From Henriciella sp. AS95 (lineage in GTDB: Bacteria; Pseudomonadota; Alphaproteobacteria; Caulobacterales; Hyphomonadaceae): 64,000 nt of DNA. This document shows positions 33,818 through 42,380 of the stretch, in pieces; positions within the stretch are counted from its first letter, which is position 1; each line of letters begins with the position of its first letter. The stretch covers positions 3,038,001-3,102,000 of the forward strand of contig NZ_JBBMQM010000001.1 in assembly GCF_038900055.1 (NCBI RefSeq), written 5' to 3'. Both the position numbers and the translations under genes were made by a program. The notes below the pieces were generated by a model. It ran no database searches and was not told the origin of the DNA. It saw nothing but the letters and a program-made list of their open reading frames with translations.

Positions 33818-34831
33818 ATGTTCGATAATGATGAGTGGCTGAACCAGCACCGCGAGGAGGTCATCGACCCCGATCGAGAAATCATCGATCCCCATCACCA
33901 TCTCTGGCGCCCTGAAAACCCGGCCGGCATCGTCTATGACCTGCCCGAGCTCTGGTCCGATACAGAAGACGGCCACAAGGTCACCCAGACCATCTTCATG
34001 GAATGCGGCTCATCCTACCGCCCCGACGGCCCGGATCATCTGAAGCCGATTGGTGAGACGGAATACATCACGGAGGCCGCGATCCGCGCCAGCCAGGATC
34101 CACGCAAGGCCCAGATCGCCGCCTTTATCGGCCACGCCGATCTCCGCCTGCCCGTCGAGACGCTCGATGAAGTCCTCGACGCGCATATCGTCGCTTCAGA
34201 GGGCCTCTTCCGCGGCATCCGCCATGCCGGCCCTTTCGATGAGGCCGGCGCCGGTTTCCGCATCCGGCCGCACGCGCCGAAAGGCCTCTACAAGGACGAA
34301 GATTTCAGGCGCGGCGTCCACCGCCTCGGCGAGCGCGGCATGACCTATGACACCTGGAACTATCACACCCAGATTCTCGACTTCGCAGACCTCGCCGCCG
34401 CCGTCCCCGGCACGACCATGATCCTCGACCATTTCGGAACACCCCTCGGCGTCGGCCCCTATGCCGGAACCCACAAGGCGAACTTCCCCAAATGGAAGGA
34501 CGACATCGCCGCCGTCGCGGAAAACCCTAACGTCTATGCCAAGCTCGGCGGACTCGCCATGCCGGACAATGGCTTTGGCTGGGATAAGCGCGACACACCG
34601 CCATCATCAGACGAGGTGGTCGAGGCCCACGCGCCCTACTACCACCACATGATCAAATGCTTCGGCGCCGAGCGCTGCATGTTCGAGAGCAACTTCCCCG
34701 TCGACCGGCTGTCGCTGAGCTACCGCGTCTACTGGAACGCCGCCAAGAAGATCGCCGCCGACTATACAGAGCTTGAGCAGCAAGCCATGTTCAGCCGCGT
34801 CGCCCGCCAGGTCTACCGGATAGAGCCCTGA
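33818..34831 (+). CDS. Amidohydrolase-2-type metal-dependent hydrolase
   Basis: 337 residues from ATG 33818, with AAGGAG eight bases before it. REIIDPHHHLWRP near residues 20-32 carries the N-terminal HxH metal site of the TIM-barrel amidohydrolases. LFRGIRHAGPF, MILDHFGTPLG (metal and catalytic His) and FESNFPVD (the C-terminal Asp) complete the pattern. The closest types are lactone hydrolases or decarboxylases such as 2-pyrone-4,6-dicarboxylate hydrolase. The substrate is not evident. A TetR-like palindrome over its promoter implies induction by a small molecule. Its stop overlaps the convergent GNAT gene by 19 bases. Confidence 0.9.
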   Translation: MFDNDEWLNQHREEVIDPDREIIDPHHHLWRPENPAGIVYDLPELWSDTEDGHKVTQTIFMECGSSYRPDGPDHLKPIGETEYITEAAIRASQDPRKAQIAAFIGHADLRLPVETLDEVLDAHIVASEGLFRGIRHAGPFDEAGAGFRIRPHAPKGLYKDEDFRRGVHRLGERGMTYDTWNYHTQILDFADLAAAVPGTTMILDHFGTPLGVGPYAGTHKANFPKWKDDIAAVAENPNVYAKLGGLAMPDNGFGWDKRDTPPSSDEVVEAHAPYYHHMIKCFGAERCMFESNFPVDRLSLSYRVYWNAAKKIAADYTELEQQAMFSRVARQVYRIEP

Positions 34832-35448
34832 TCGCGGCCCTGCCCGGCCATCCAGGCCTCACGGGAAATCTCCCACACCTGCGACGCCCGTGTCGTCCCA
34901 TCCGGCCGCACACTTTCAATGTCGCCCTTATAGTCAAAGCCGGTCTTCTCAAAGAGCTTCTGGATACGGACATTATCAAGCGCGGTCGTGTTGCAGATCA
35001 GGTCGAGGTCCAGCGCATCGAACATCCAGGTGAACGTCTTCGCCATCCCCTTCGCGCCCTGCCCGGCGCTCTGCAGGTCAGGCCGCATCGCCCCGGCCAG
35101 CTCACCAGCAGCCCATTCCGGCCAGATCTGCGCTTCGGAATAGCCGGCAAGCTTGCCCGCCTCATCGAAGTTCAGCGACAGCAGCCCTTCGCCCGCCTGT
35201 TGCGCCGCAAGGCTCTTCTCGATGTACGCGCCCACGCTCTCCCGCGTCAGCGGTCTTGGTAGCGAATAGATCCAGCGATTGACCTCAGGCTGCTCGAATA
35301 GCTCAAGCAGGATATCTTCATCCCCCGGTCTCGCCAGCCGGCTATGATCGGCAGTCGATGGCATCTCTTCGACGCCGCGAACCAGCGCGCGGATTGCCTC
35401 TTCGCGTGGCGGAATGGTCCGGTTTCGTGTCCAGGGAAGCTCGCCCAT
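34813..35448 (-). CDS. GNAT-family acetyltransferase (RimJ-like)
   Basis: 211 residues. The GNAT elements are SRLARPGDEDILLELFEQPEVNRWI (first strand and helix), LAGYSEAQIWPEW (strand 4), PDLQSAGQGAKGMAKTFTWMFDALDLDLICNTTALDNVRIQKLFEKTGF (acetyl-CoA site and RimJ-like NVRIQKLFEK-GF). The usual Q/RxxGxG/A pattern appears as QGAKGMA, so acetyl-CoA binding is retained. N-acetylation of a protein N-terminus or small amine is possible. It is last in the operon after the nucleoside hydrolase and ribokinase, three bases from the latter. A role in nucleoside salvage is not suggested by its sequence. Confidence 0.85.
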   Translation of the reverse strand: MGELPWTRNRTIPPREEAIRALVRGVEEMPSTADHSRLARPGDEDILLELFEQPEVNRWIYSLPRPLTRESVGAYIEKSLAAQQAGEGLLSLNFDEAGKLAGYSEAQIWPEWAAGELAGAMRPDLQSAGQGAKGMAKTFTWMFDALDLDLICNTTALDNVRIQKLFEKTGFDYKGDIESVRPDGTTRASQVWEISREAWMAGQGRDQGSIR

Positions 35449-35451
35449 CTT

Positions 35452-36315
35452 TCACGCCTTGTCTGAAAGGAAGGCCTCCACATCCTTCCGCGTCGGGATC
35501 GCAGGTTGCGCCCCCTCTTTCGTCACCGCAAGCGCTGCCGCAGCGGAAGCAAACCGCAAGGCCGCGCCCTCTTCCATGCCCTCGGCGAGGCCGACCACCA
35601 GCGCGCCGCAGAACGTATCGCCCGCCCCGGTCGTATCTATGACTGGCACAGCATAGACCGGCATCCGCGCGACTTCCTTGCCGGACCGGTAGAGGACCGA
35701 GCCTTGTCTGCCCAACGTCAGCGCGACCAGCCCCTCGCCCCGGTGCAGCGCATCGTCATAGAACTCGGCCTCGACTTCATTGACGATCAGCAGGTCGGCG
35801 CGCTCCAGCAGCCCCGCCGGGACAGGCATGGCGGGCGCAAGATTGATCGCGAAGAGCGGCGTCTCGATCTTCGCCGCTTCCATCACCGCCGGCACGGGCA
35901 CTTCCAGCTGGCACAGCACAGCGTCCGCCGCGCCCGCCCGCGCCACATCGGACGCGCTCAGCACGCCGTTCGCCCCGCTTGCGACGATGATCTGGTTCTC
36001 ACCCGCCTTGTCGACACCGATCAGCGCGACGCCGGTCGGCTCCTCCTCGTCTTCCACGACGCCTGACAGGTCGACGCCATCCGCCTTGAGCAGCGCCAGC
36101 GCCGCCTCCGCATTCGCATCGCGCCCGACCCGGCCGACCATCGCAACCTCAGCGCCAAGCCGGCGCGCCGCCAGCGCCTGGTTCGCGCCTTTGCCGCCGG
36201 GGTATTGCGCATAGCTCGCGCCCGTCACCGTCTCACCGGGCGCCGGCAGCTTCTCGGCGCTCGCCACCAGATCGAGATTGATCGAGCCAACAATATTTAT
36301 CCTCGGGGCGCTCAT
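35452..36315 (-). CDS. rbsK: Ribokinase (PfkB family)
   Basis: 287 residues. The PfkB signatures are NIVGSINLDLVASAEKLP at the N-terminus, GGKGANQALAARRLGAEV (sugar-binding glycine motif) and DTTGAGDTFCGALV near the C-terminus, with the catalytic Asp in GAGD. It phosphorylates D-ribose to ribose-5-phosphate with ATP in the cytosol. The immediate upstream gene encodes a nucleoside hydrolase, which releases ribose, and the two overlap by four bases, so the operon takes nucleosides into the pentose phosphate pathway. The length agrees with the family (about 300). Confidence 0.93.
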   Translation of the reverse strand: MSAPRINIVGSINLDLVASAEKLPAPGETVTGASYAQYPGGKGANQALAARRLGAEVAMVGRVGRDANAEAALALLKADGVDLSGVVEDEEEPTGVALIGVDKAGENQIIVASGANGVLSASDVARAGAADAVLCQLEVPVPAVMEAAKIETPLFAINLAPAMPVPAGLLERADLLIVNEVEAEFYDDALHRGEGLVALTLGRQGSVLYRSGKEVARMPVYAVPVIDTTGAGDTFCGALVVGLAEGMEEGAALRFASAAAALAVTKEGAQPAIPTRKDVEAFLSDKA

Positions 36316-37247
36316 AGCGGGTATCTTCCCAGCTGCCCCAGCATCTCAGAGAACACCGCCTCCGCATCCGCCTTGTCATACCAGAGCACATTTCCGTCTT
36401 CGCGATACTCAGGAACCGTCTTGCCAAAGCGCTCGCCCGGTTCGGTTACAACGCTGACCCTTGCCTGGCGTCCTTCGAACAGGTCAGGGCGCAGAATGGC
36501 GAGAATGGTGGACGGGTCATGCAACGGGGCCTTGCGGCCTTTCTCATTCTCTTCGAGCCGGTTGGACGCCGCCAGAAGGTCTGCCGCCGCCATCGCTTCC
36601 TTCGACCCGAGCGCGCGCACCCGTTCAACATCATCGTCGCTGGCGCGGATCTGATGCGTGACATCGAGGTTCAGCACGCGGATCGGCACGTCCATGCCAA
36701 ACACGACAGCCGCCGCATGCGGGTCGGCGAAGACGTTGAACTCGGCGTGCGGCGTGATGTTTCCGCCTTCCGTGTCGGCGCCGCCCATGATGACGATCTC
36801 TTTCAGGCCATCGACCAGATCTGGCGCCATCAGATAGGCGAGCGCGACATTGGTCATCGGCCCGGTCACAACCAGCGTCGCCGGAAAGCCCTTCGTCGCC
36901 CGCAGCGTCTTGACCAGGAAGTTCACCGCATGCTGGCGCGAGGCGCGCAGTTTCGGCTTGGGAAAGTCGATATTGCCGAGCCCGGTCGAGCCGTGGAAAT
37001 CCTCTGCCGTCACAGGATCGCGCAGGATCGGGATGCTCGCACCGCCGCAGATGGGAAGCTCCCGCCCGACGCCTGCAAGTTCGCGAATGATCCGCGCATT
37101 GCGAAGCGTCAGCTTGGCCGGAACGTTGCCGGCCACGGTCGTAATGCCGATCAGCTCCAGCCTGTCAGAGGCGGCAACGGCGATAAGGATGGCCACGGCA
37201 TCATCAAGACCGGGGTCGCAATCAAGTATGATCTGTCTTTTTCTCAT
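36312..37247 (-). CDS. Nucleoside hydrolase (IunH/CU-NH family)
   Basis: 311 residues. It begins MRKRQIILDCDPGLDDAVAIL, with the DxDxGxDD calcium-binding motif of nucleoside hydrolases. ITTVAGNVP, TGPMTNVALAY, IVIMGGADTEGGNITPHAEFNVFADPHAA (catalytic Asn/His region) and LNLDVTHQI follow. The enzyme hydrolyses the N-glycosidic bond of nucleosides to ribose and free base. First gene of an operon with ribokinase and a GNAT protein, and divergent from the dienelactone hydrolase gene. The preferred base cannot be told. Confidence 0.93.
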   Translation of the reverse strand: MRKRQIILDCDPGLDDAVAILIAVAASDRLELIGITTVAGNVPAKLTLRNARIIRELAGVGRELPICGGASIPILRDPVTAEDFHGSTGLGNIDFPKPKLRASRQHAVNFLVKTLRATKGFPATLVVTGPMTNVALAYLMAPDLVDGLKEIVIMGGADTEGGNITPHAEFNVFADPHAAAVVFGMDVPIRVLNLDVTHQIRASDDDVERVRALGSKEAMAAADLLAASNRLEENEKGRKAPLHDPSTILAILRPDLFEGRQARVSVVTEPGERFGKTVPEYREDGNVLWYDKADAEAVFSEMLGQLGRYPL

Positions 37248-37351
37248 TATTTCAGAACAGAAACCCAGTCCGAACGTTCCGGCAAGGGGTAGTCGTCACG
37301 CAAGTGCGCCCCTAAGTGTTCTGGCAGATAGCAAGCAAGGAAAGAAACAAC

Positions 37352-38059
37352 ATGTCCATCACCACGAAATCCCTTGAATATGAAGCTGGCGGCCAGGCCT
37401 ATGAAGGCTATCTCGCCATGCCGGAAGGAACACCTAAAGCGGTCGTGGTGATCGCCCATGCCTGGGACGGCCAAGGTGAATTCGACCACAAGAAAGCCGA
37501 CATGCTGGCCGAGTGGGGCTATGCCGGTTTCGCCATGGATGTCTATGGCGTCGGCAAGCGCGGCGAGACGACCGAGGAATGCCAGGCCCTGATGGAGCCG
37601 CTCGCCTCGAACCGCTCAGAGCTGCAAAACCGCCTGAAGCTCGGCCTCGAAACCGCGAAGAAAGAGTCCGGTTGCGACAAGGCCGCGGCCATCGGCTTCT
37701 GCTTCGGCGGTCTCAGTGTCCTGGACATGGCCCGCGCTGGCATGAGTGTCGACGGTGTCGCCTCTTTCCACGGCCTGCTCGGCGCGCCGGGCAATACGGA
37801 CGGCCACAAGACAAAATCCAAGATCCTTGTCCTCCATGGCTGGGACGACCCAATGGCCACGCCTGAAGACGTGATGGCCTTCACCAAGGAAATGACGGAC
37901 GAAGGTGCCGACTGGCAGCTACACGCCTATGGCGACACGATGCACGCCTTCACCAATCCGGGCGCGAACGATCCAAGCTTCGGCACGGTTTACAATCCGG
38001 TCGCCGAACGCCGGTCCATCGCGTCGCTGAAGGATTTCCTCGGCGAACTCTTCGGCTAA
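37352..38059 (+). CDS. Dienelactone hydrolase-family alpha/beta hydrolase
   Basis: 235 residues from ATG 37352, with AAGG/AAAG upstream. The alpha/beta hydrolase core has VVVIAHAWDGQ, then the nucleophile cysteine in GFCFGGLSVLDMARAG, the acid in LHGWDDPMATPEDV and the His in GDTMHAFTNPGAND. The Cys-Asp-His triad is that of dienelactone hydrolases, which open 5-membered unsaturated lactones in chloro-aromatic catabolism, but many family members act on other esters. It stands alone and is divergent from the nucleoside hydrolase operon. It overlaps the convergent membrane glycosyltransferase gene by four bases. Confidence 0.92.
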   Translation: MSITTKSLEYEAGGQAYEGYLAMPEGTPKAVVVIAHAWDGQGEFDHKKADMLAEWGYAGFAMDVYGVGKRGETTEECQALMEPLASNRSELQNRLKLGLETAKKESGCDKAAAIGFCFGGLSVLDMARAGMSVDGVASFHGLLGAPGNTDGHKTKSKILVLHGWDDPMATPEDVMAFTKEMTDEGADWQLHAYGDTMHAFTNPGANDPSFGTVYNPVAERRSIASLKDFLGELFG

Positions 38060-39537
38060 GGCTGCCCGGACGCAGGGGCTTCCGCCCCCGTGACGAACAC
38101 GATCGAGCGGCCTTCCCCGAAGCGCCGTTCGGTCCACTCGTCCAGCGGCAATCCATTCGCGCGCATCTCTTCGCGCATCTCGCGCTGGCGCCGCCCATTG
38201 CCACGCGGCAGGACCAGCGCAATCGCGCGGACCGGACAGGACGACGACGACCAGCCAGCTTCCGCCTCAGCAATGGCCGGTTCTGTCATCGGCTTCAGGT
38301 TCAGCCCCTCACCGTCAAACGCCCGGCGCGTCACCCGTCTGGCATAGAAAGACGAGTAGTCCGCACCCTGCCCGCTGGGTCTCTCATACATCAGGATCGG
38401 CGCGCCTTCGCAGGCCTCATAGCCTGAGATGAACGCGGTCACGCGGTTATATTCCTCGCGGTCCTTGAAGTACTCGGTTGAGAAAAGCGGCAGCGCGATG
38501 ATCGCCATGAGCGGGATCCATCCGGCAATCCGCCGGGCCTTTGTCTGCCCCGGCTGGAGCGCCACAATACCGCTCGCGAGCAGGTAGAGTATGCCCGGAA
38601 TGATGACGATGAAGGCGCGTTCCTTGATCAGCGCCACAACGCTCAGATGAATGGCGAACGCAATCGCCACAGACAGCAGGACCGCCGCCAGCAGCGTCTT
38701 CTCGAACCGCGCCGCGCCAGACTTGAACAGAACACCGAGGCCAAGAATGCCTGCGATCCAGGAGGGCCAGTTCGCGATGAACGCCTTCAGGATACCGCGC
38801 AGGAACTGCTCCAGCCCGTCATTGAGATTGTCGAGCACAGGCGGAAGCACATCGGGCGCACCCGAATTCTGGTCCGGCCGGACCAGCAGGATCCAGAGCA
38901 AGGCCGGCAGCAGCGCAACCAGAGTCGCAATTCCGGCCGCGACAAAGCCAACGACTTGCCCGCGCAGCAGGAAGGAGAGCCCAAGGCAAAGCCCGAACGC
39001 TCCCGTCCATAGCGTCCCGAAGAAATGCATCGAGGCGGTCGCCATACCGATCGCACAGAAGGCAGCCAGCCATCCTATCCTCACGCCGGCATCGCCCTGC
39101 GCATTGCGGGCCGCCAGCACACTCAACATGCAGGTGAGGAACAGCGCCGCCATCATGCGGATCTCGGCGGCAAAGAAGATCAGCCAGAACGAGGTGACAC
39201 ACAGAAAGAGATAAAGCGCCGTCTGCCTCGCCTTTTCCCCTCTCCAGGCCCAGCCAGCGGCGAACGCGCCCGCCATCAGGACCAGGTTGAAGAAGCGGGC
39301 GAACAGCTCATTGTCCAGAAGCTGAAGCCAGTAATGCATGACGATGAAGTAGAAAGGCGGATGGACATCGGCGCTCATGCGCTCATCCACCGCCGTGGTC
39401 AGCCCCATATCGGGCGCGGAGAAGTAGAGCGCCCAATACTCGTCCCGCCATGGCGGCCGGAAGATGATCTGAGCCACGATGACGCCAAGCGCACCAATGA
39501 TGGCGATCCACGCCATCCGCCTGTTGAATAATTCCAT
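38056..39537 (-). CDS. GT-C-type membrane glycosyltransferase (ArnT/PMT-like)
   Basis: 493 residues with about 10-11 hydrophobic segments. IFRPPWRDEYWALYFSAPD near residues 27-45 holds the acidic catalytic pair (RDE) expected in the first periplasmic loop of GT-C enzymes. SADVHPPFYFIVMHYWLQLL is the second conserved loop of the GT39/PMT group. The C-terminal about 110 residues form a soluble periplasmic part with YSSFYARRVTRRAF. It should use a lipid-linked sugar to glycosylate an envelope molecule. It is divergent from a GT2/GtrA pair that could provide that donor. Substrate unknown. Confidence 0.8.
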   Translation of the reverse strand: MELFNRRMAWIAIIGALGVIVAQIIFRPPWRDEYWALYFSAPDMGLTTAVDERMSADVHPPFYFIVMHYWLQLLDNELFARFFNLVLMAGAFAAGWAWRGEKARQTALYLFLCVTSFWLIFFAAEIRMMAALFLTCMLSVLAARNAQGDAGVRIGWLAAFCAIGMATASMHFFGTLWTGAFGLCLGLSFLLRGQVVGFVAAGIATLVALLPALLWILLVRPDQNSGAPDVLPPVLDNLNDGLEQFLRGILKAFIANWPSWIAGILGLGVLFKSGAARFEKTLLAAVLLSVAIAFAIHLSVVALIKERAFIVIIPGILYLLASGIVALQPGQTKARRIAGWIPLMAIIALPLFSTEYFKDREEYNRVTAFISGYEACEGAPILMYERPSGQGADYSSFYARRVTRRAFDGEGLNLKPMTEPAIAEAEAGWSSSSCPVRAIALVLPRGNGRRQREMREEMRANGLPLDEWTERRFGEGRSIVFVTGAEAPASGQP

Positions 39538-39633
39538 CCCGGATCATCCTCCCCGGCCTGCGGGATTGACTCGGTTTGAGATGCGGGTCAAGCCTCCGCC
39601 CGAACAGATCAGACCTTGCGAAACTGAGCCGGA

Positions 39634-40560
39634 ATGACAGACACCGCCAGCAAATCGATTGCCGTCCTTCTCCCCTGTTACAATGAGGCGGAAGCGATCG
39701 CCCAGACCGTCGAAGGCTTCCGCCGCGCTCTGCCCACCGCCACCATCTACGTCTACGACAATGGTTCGACAGACAATACGGTCGAGGTCGCCAGACAGGC
39801 GGGCGCCGAGGTCTATAGCGAACCCCTGAAGGGCAAGGGCAATGTCGTGCGCCGCATGTTCGCCGATGTGGAGGCCGACGTGTACGTCATGGCAGATGGC
39901 GACGCGACCTATGACCCGGACGCCGCGCCGAAGATGATCGACCTGCTGCACTCGACCCGGTCCGATATGATCGTCGGCACACGCCAGTCGAGCGAAGACG
40001 CCGCCTACCGGCGCGGACACCGCTCCGGCAACCGCCTCCTGACCGGTCTCGTCACCCATATTTTCGGACGTCGCTTCACCGATATCCTCAGCGGCTACCG
40101 CGTCTTCTCACACCGCTTCGTGAAGTCCTTCCCTGCCCTCTCCAAAGGCTTCGAGATCGAAACGGAGCTGACCATTCACGCCCTTGAGCTTCGCGCCCCG
40201 GTGAGCGAACTGGCCACGACCTATGCCTCACGCCCCGAGGGCAGCGCCAGCAAGCTGCGAACCTTCTCCGACGGGTTCCGGATCCTTCGTGTCATCATCC
40301 AGATGACCAAGGAGGAACGCCCGCTCGCCTTCTTTTCCCTGATCGCCCTGTTCTTCCTGATCATCTGCCTGGCCATCGGCGTGCCGGTCCTGCTGGAATA
40401 TTTCGACACCGGCCTCGTCCCGCGCCAGCCGCGCTGGATCGCCTCCGTCGCCTTCGCGATCGCCGCGCTGCAGAGCTTCAGCGTCGGCCTTGTCCTCGAC
40501 ACGGTCACCAAGGGACGACAGGAAACCAAGCGCCTGCTTTACCTGTCCCTGCCGAGATAG
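39634..40560 (+). CDS. Family 2 glycosyltransferase with C-terminal membrane segments (dolichol-phosphate mannosyltransferase-like)
   Basis: 308 residues. The GT2 core has IAVLLPCYNEAEAIAQTVEGF, IYVYDNGSTDNTVEVAR, GKGNVVRRMFADVEAD, YVMADGDATYDPDAAPKMID (DGD, the metal site) and DILSGYRVFSHRFVKSFP. Two C-terminal membrane helices (about 233-255 and 271-290) anchor it in the inner membrane, as in DPM1/GtrB-like enzymes that load undecaprenyl phosphate with a sugar. It is followed after four bases by a GtrA gene and is divergent from a GT-C gene, a set that fits lipid-linked sugar synthesis, flipping and transfer. Confidence 0.9.
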   Translation: MTDTASKSIAVLLPCYNEAEAIAQTVEGFRRALPTATIYVYDNGSTDNTVEVARQAGAEVYSEPLKGKGNVVRRMFADVEADVYVMADGDATYDPDAAPKMIDLLHSTRSDMIVGTRQSSEDAAYRRGHRSGNRLLTGLVTHIFGRRFTDILSGYRVFSHRFVKSFPALSKGFEIETELTIHALELRAPVSELATTYASRPEGSASKLRTFSDGFRILRVIIQMTKEERPLAFFSLIALFFLIICLAIGVPVLLEYFDTGLVPRQPRWIASVAFAIAALQSFSVGLVLDTVTKGRQETKRLLYLSLPR

Positions 40561-40564
40561 GACC

Positions 40565-40987
40565 TTGAAGCGTTTTATCGGATTTCTGAGCGTTGGTGTT
40601 GTCGGCTTCCTGGTCGATGCCGGGGTGCTGCTGATCGCCCTGCAATATCTTGGCCCGTATAGTGCGCGTGCCATATCATTCGCAGCCGCCGTCGCGACAA
40701 CTTACACACTCAACCGCCTCTTCGTTTTCCGGGCGGGGCGCGACCAGCCTGGATGGGCAACAGGCTTTGGCCTGTTCGTCGCCGCGAACTCCGTCGGCGG
40801 CGCGATCAATCTCGGCGTCTATTCCCTGCTTGTTGCGTCCGGCCTTGCCTGGATCAGCCTGCCGCTCATCGCAACAGGCATCGGATCTGTTGCCGGCGCG
40901 GTCGCGAACTTCACTCTGACCGCCCGCTTCGTCTTCCCCGTCGCAAAGGCCTTCGGCGAAGAACCGCCTGTCGACCCCAACGCCTAG
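40565..40987 (+). CDS. GtrA-family membrane protein
   Basis: 140 residues from TTG 40565, preceded by GATAGGA, which is a better match than the upstream frame (that would overlap the glycosyltransferase gene). Four membrane segments form the GtrA domain. FIGFLSVGVVGFLVDAGVLLIAL, ARAISFAAAVATTYTLNRLFVF and NFTLTARFVFP include the RLFVF and N-xxxRFVF phrases of the family. GtrA-like proteins are proposed flippases for lipid-linked sugars. Stop codons of this gene and the convergent dipeptidase share the palindrome CTAG at 40984-40987. The rare start codon and tight coupling imply low, co-ordinated expression. Confidence 0.85.
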   Translation: MKRFIGFLSVGVVGFLVDAGVLLIALQYLGPYSARAISFAAAVATTYTLNRLFVFRAGRDQPGWATGFGLFVAANSVGGAINLGVYSLLVASGLAWISLPLIATGIGSVAGAVANFTLTARFVFPVAKAFGEEPPVDPNA

Positions 40988-42306
40988 TTCAGGATTGTCG
41001 GAGACGTCAGCGTCGATGTCCGCGCCGCTTCTGCCTCGCGCAGCAGGCGTAGCATATTGCCCGACCAGAACTTCTGGATGTCTTCTTCAGAATAGCCAGC
41101 CTCCAGCAGCGCTGCCGTCACCTTTGGCAGGAAGGTAATGTCGATCATCCCCTTAACGCCGCCGCCGCCATCCCAGTCAGCGCCCATGCCGACATGGTCC
41201 GGACCGACCAGCTCCAACGAATAGAGGACCTGCTCCATGAACTTTTCAAATGTTGATTGCGGCGCCGGGAACTGGGCGTCGACGCTCTTGCGCGCCTCGC
41301 GATAGGCATCCATCGTCTCGGTATCCATATCTGAAAAGGCGCCATACTCCGCTGTCAGGGCGTCGAGCGCCTCACTGCGTTCAGGCGATGGCTCCAGCAG
41401 TTCGAGATAAGCGCCGAGCGCGTTCATCTGGATCACGCCGCCATCTTCGGCCACCGCGACCAGCAACTCGTCGGGCACATTGCGGAAGTGCTCGTACATC
41501 CCGTCGACACCCGTATGCGAGAAGATCAACGGCGTCGTGGACGCTTCGATCATGTCATACACGGTCTCGTCAGCGGCGTGCGACGCATCCAGGATCATGC
41601 CGAGCTCATTGGCCTTCGCGACCAGCTCCTCGCCAAGCGGAGAGAGCCCGCCAAAGGCTTCAGACGATACATCCGTCGCGCTATCTGCGAACTGGTTGTC
41701 GCGGCCATGCACCGGCCCGACCATGCGAACCCCGCCAATGTAGAACGTCTCCAGAAGCGACACATCCGTGCCGAGCGGATAGGAGTTCTCGATGCTCTGA
41801 AAGACGACCTTCTTGCCCTCACCCGCTATGCGTTCGGCATCATCAGCCGTGAAGGCAAGCTCGACCTTGTCGGAATACTTCGCGGCAAACTCGCGGATCG
41901 CCATCTGGCGCAGCAGCGCGCTGTTACGGGCCGCATCATAGGACGCTTCATCGAGCGGCCCCTGCGGCGTGTAGATGACCCAGAAGCCGCCATCCAGACC
42001 GCCTTCATTCATCCGCGGCAGGTCCACCTGCGTGCCGTCCTTCCCGAAGCTGCCACGATCACTGAATGTGTAATCGTCGGTGTGGAAGAAGGCCGGCGTG
42101 TCAAGATGGGTATCCATCACCAGCATCGATTGATGAAGGTCGATGACATCGGCCGCCACGCCAAGCGCAGGCGCCGTCTGCGAATGCGTTGGGCCAGCCT
42201 CGTTGGGGAGGATCACGCTGCCGGTTTCGGCGGCTTCGGGTGTGCAGGCCGCAGCAGAAACAGTGATAGCCCCTGCCAGCAGGGACTTCTTGAACGTCGA
42301 GATCAT
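40984..42306 (-). CDS. Membrane dipeptidase (M19) lipoprotein
   Basis: 440 residues from ATG 42306, preceded by GGAG. An earlier in-frame start would add 21 unlikely residues. MISTFKKSLLAGAITVSAAAC is a lipoprotein signal. The TIM-barrel metallopeptidase core has MDTHLDTPAFF (first His-x-Asp), FQSIENSYPL (bridging Glu), VGPVHGRDNQFAD (third His), MILDASHAADETV and MGADWDGGGG (final Asp). M19 enzymes cleave dipeptides, including D-configured C-terminal residues, in a two-zinc site. Here it is at the outer membrane's periplasmic face. Similar proteins are numerous in Hyphomonadaceae and Sphingomonadales. It is 74 bases downstream of rarA on the same strand. Confidence 0.92.
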   Translation of the reverse strand: MISTFKKSLLAGAITVSAAACTPEAAETGSVILPNEAGPTHSQTAPALGVAADVIDLHQSMLVMDTHLDTPAFFHTDDYTFSDRGSFGKDGTQVDLPRMNEGGLDGGFWVIYTPQGPLDEASYDAARNSALLRQMAIREFAAKYSDKVELAFTADDAERIAGEGKKVVFQSIENSYPLGTDVSLLETFYIGGVRMVGPVHGRDNQFADSATDVSSEAFGGLSPLGEELVAKANELGMILDASHAADETVYDMIEASTTPLIFSHTGVDGMYEHFRNVPDELLVAVAEDGGVIQMNALGAYLELLEPSPERSEALDALTAEYGAFSDMDTETMDAYREARKSVDAQFPAPQSTFEKFMEQVLYSLELVGPDHVGMGADWDGGGGVKGMIDITFLPKVTAALLEAGYSEEDIQKFWSGNMLRLLREAEAARTSTLTSPTILN

Positions 42307-42380
42307 CAAAAATACTCCGGGAGAATTATCAGCCATCGCCATAGGACCAGACTCCGCTGCCGCTCGCAAGATTGGCGGTG

